This document shows, in pieces, positions 62,512-64,000 of a DNA stretch of 64,000 nt. The stretch is taken from positions 1 to 64,000 of the forward strand of contig NZ_NQKZ01000001.1 in the NCBI RefSeq assembly GCF_002252665.1. The letters run 5' to 3'. Position 1 is the first letter of the stretch, and every line of letters starts with the position of its first letter. Both the position numbers and the translations under genes were made by a program. A model generated the notes under the pieces. It saw nothing but the letters and a program-made list of their open reading frames with translations, was not told where the DNA came from and did not search any database. The stretch is from Synechococcus sp. 8F6. Its GTDB lineage: Bacteria > Cyanobacteriota > Cyanobacteriia > PCC-6307 > Cyanobiaceae.

Positions 62512-63018
62512 ATGATGGTGGCGGTTGTTACCGCGATTCCCCTGAGCTCCCCCCTGGCCAGCGCCTGCTTCGGCTTCGAGGCCGACTTCACCGCCGACCT
62601 GCGCTGCATCCCGATGGCGGTGCGGCGCAAGCTGGATCTGGCCGGCGTGAAGCTCAAGCTGCAGCACTGGAGTGAGCTGGGCGAAACCGAGCGCCAGGAG
62701 CTGCTGGCCTGGGCCGACGATGCCGCCGCCATCGAGGCGCTGCATGCGCACCTGCTGGCGCGCACCGCCGGTCTCAGCGCCGGCCAGGCCAAGGAGCTGC
62801 CGCGTCCCAGCGGGGAGCCCTGGCAGCAAAGCGAGGAGCTGCCCGCAGTGCTGGCCGCCTCCTGCACCCAGCTGGGTCTCGGGGTGCGGGCCGGCGACTG
62901 GGCAGAGCTCACCGAGCTGCAACGCTTCGCCCTGGTGAAACTCAGCCACCCCGGCCACGAACACCGCAACCTGCCGCGGGCGCTGGCCGAGTTCGGGTTG
63001 CTGGCTGAGGCGCGCTGA
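62512..63018 (+). CDS. narM: Nitrate reductase-associated protein NarM
   Basis: About 168 residues of the Nitr_red_assoc family, shown in cyanobacteria to be needed for active NarB: FGFEADFTADLRCIPMAVRR, LAGVKLKLQHWSEL and HLLARTAG. ATG at 62512 or 62515 is likely; earlier frames extend to a TTG at 62476. Divergent from narB. Confidence 0.88.
   Translation: MMVAVVTAIPLSSPLASACFGFEADFTADLRCIPMAVRRKLDLAGVKLKLQHWSELGETERQELLAWADDAAAIEALHAHLLARTAGLSAGQAKELPRPSGEPWQQSEELPAVLAASCTQLGLGVRAGDWAELTELQRFALVKLSHPGHEHRNLPRALAEFGLLAEAR
62518..62531 (-). promoter_or_regulatory. Candidate NtcA box before narB, inside the narM start
   Basis: On the minus strand GTAACAACCGCCAC differs from the nrtA box at one base. 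It is within the first codons of narM (MMVAVVT), 35 bp before the narB start, and no good -10 follows, so coding constraint could explain it. Confidence 0.35.
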
Positions 63019-63036
63019 ACAGTGGCGCCCTGAGCC

Positions 63037-63492
63037 TCACCACTTGCGATAAGGCAGAAACTTGCCGTTCATGGTCACCACCACCCGATCGCCCTTGGGG
63101 TCCTCCTGCTTGGCGACGGTGAGGCTGAAGTCGATCGCCGACATGATGCCGTCGCCGAACTGCTCCTGAATCACGTCTTTGAGCGGCAGGCCGTAAACCT
63201 GGAGGATCTCGTAGAAGCGATAGAGCAGCGGATCGGTGGGGATCACCGGATCGAGGGCCCCTTTGATGGGATAGGTGATGAGGGCCTCCAGCAAGGCTGA
63301 GCGCTCGGGCTCGCTCACCTGCAGAGCCTCCAGCAGGGCCTGGGCCTGATCGGCGGAAGCCGTGGCCTGGCCGTAGAGCAGGCTGGCCGTCCAGACCTCG
63401 TCCTGACCCAGGCGAGCACCGAGGTCGGCGAAGCTGAGACCGCTGCGGCGCTTGGCGTCGAGAAGAGCCGTGGTGTGGGGAGGCAGAGCCAT
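63037..63492 (-). CDS. cynS: Cyanate hydratase (cyanase)
   Basis: A 151-residue enzyme converting cyanate and bicarbonate to ammonia and CO2. Catalytic residues R92, E95 and S118 align with E. coli R96, E99 and S122 ([24 protein letters not shown]). The N-terminal HTH-like domain is present. It adds another nitrogen source and removes cyanate arising from urea or carbamoyl phosphate. Confidence 0.96.
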   Translation of the reverse strand: MALPPHTTALLDAKRRSGLSFADLGARLGQDEVWTASLLYGQATASADQAQALLEALQVSEPERSALLEALITYPIKGALDPVIPTDPLLYRFYEILQVYGLPLKDVIQEQFGDGIMSAIDFSLTVAKQEDPKGDRVVVTMNGKFLPYRKW

Positions 63493-63515
63493 GGAGCGAT
63501 CGAAGGAGCGGCGGG

Positions 63516-63557
63516 ACCCTATGGGGGAACGGCGACCTGCCTGGCAGCCGTTGTTAC
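63516..63557 (-). promoter_or_regulatory. NtcA-type promoter of cynS
   Basis: On the minus strand GTAACAACGGCTGC (63557-63544) fits GTA-N8-TAC with one mismatch. After 22 bases comes TAGGGT (63521-63516), a TAN3T -10. The expected transcription start is about 17 bases before the cynS ATG. It lies within the divergent mobA start region. Confidence 0.7.
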
Positions 63558-64000
63558 AGGGGCCCTTGCGCACCTGCCTGCTGAGCGGCGGCGAGAGCCG
63601 GCGCATGGGCCGCGACAAGGCGCTGCTGCCCCACCCTGAAGGCGGCACGTGGCTTGAGCGCACCTTGCGCCTGCTGGCCCAGCTGGAGGCGCCGATCACC
63701 CTGCTGAGCCGCCATCCGGCGCACCTGGAGCTGGCCCCGCCTCCGATCACCGCCCTCGCTGAACCGCCCCCCTGGGAAGGCCCCCTGCTGGCCCTGCACC
63801 GGTTGATGCAGCGCCACCCCGACGAGCGCCTGCTGCTCTGCCCGGTGGACATGCCGGATCTCAGCCTCGCGGCCCTGCACACTCTGCTGGCGGCGGCGAC
63901 TGGCGAGGCAGATCCCACCCGACTCCACCTGGCCCATGACGGCGAGCGCCTGCAACCGCTGCTGGGCCTCTACCCGAGCAGCGCCCCAATCCGGGCTCAC
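63521..64000 (+). CDS. mobA: Molybdenum cofactor guanylyltransferase MobA (partial)
   Basis: An open frame running off the right edge (160 codons shown): [20 protein letters not shown] is the nucleotide-binding signature of MobA, and [13 protein letters not shown] is the metal-binding Asp region. It attaches GMP to molybdopterin, needed by NarB-type enzymes. A start at 63491 is also possible in the same frame; that ATG overlaps the cynS start codon antiparallel. Confidence 0.85.
   Translation, partial: MGERRPAWQPLLQGPLRTCLLSGGESRRMGRDKALLPHPEGGTWLERTLRLLAQLEAPITLLSRHPAHLELAPPPITALAEPPPWEGPLLALHRLMQRHPDERLLLCPVDMPDLSLAALHTLLAAATGEADPTRLHLAHDGERLQPLLGLYPSSAPIRAH

Noticed and set aside
60407-62515. 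A 702-codon plus-strand frame across narB
   Set aside because: Antisense of narB, which has all cofactor motifs; the alternative protein has no recognisable domain.

Overview
The window reads as a high-GC unicellular picocyanobacterium of the Synechococcus/Cyanobium type. Evidence: a complete nitrate, urea and cyanate assimilation block with NtcA-like promoters; cyanobacterial NarM, NirA and NrtABCD; a group 2 sigma-70 factor; an anthranilate phosphoribosyltransferase-like gene beside nirA; and scattered GCGATCGC octamers. An ABC-type NrtABCD system rather than the NrtP permease suggests a freshwater or brackish lineage (inference).

Region 1 (1-16500) is an accessory island. It holds IS remnants, a 342-bp sequence present twice (1-342 and 12100-12441) whose copies sit at broken genes, an N-terminally truncated DUF2126 gene, and metal/redox genes. 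These are a HupE transporter under a cobalamin riboswitch, two DUF3721 proteins beside a MerR regulator, catalase-peroxidase KatG, pyridoxamine phosphate oxidase, broken persulfide-dioxygenase/rhodanese and OsmC genes, a ZIP transporter and a truncated redoxin. Phage-like KilA-N and HTH genes follow, then a VapBC-type pair, a lone antitoxin, and a frameshifted tyrosine integrase abutting tRNA-Val(TAC) at 16425-16496, the probable integration site.

Region 2 (16500-34800) is core genome: an acyltransferase, MazG, ArfB, spermidine synthase and agmatinase, gcvT, aspS, a sigma factor, Dps, pyrG, queE/queC, pabB/pabC and an amino-acid permease. An ecotin-type protease inhibitor is an unusual member.

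Region 3 (34800-64000) is nitrogen assimilation. urtABCDE (minus strand) imports urea. ureEFG and ureDABC build and form urease. nrtABCD imports nitrate; narB with NarM reduces it to nitrite; nirA reduces nitrite to ammonium. cobA and a CbiX-type chelatase would supply siroheme for NirA, mobA the molybdenum cofactor for NarB, and cynS degrades cyanate. Inserted after urease is an ATP-grasp/alpha-E/transglutaminase operon, a predicted peptide-modifying system of unknown product; the DUF2126 fragment in region 1 belongs to a family that commonly accompanies it. Four related 14-base NtcA-like boxes lie before urtA, nrtA, narB and cynS.
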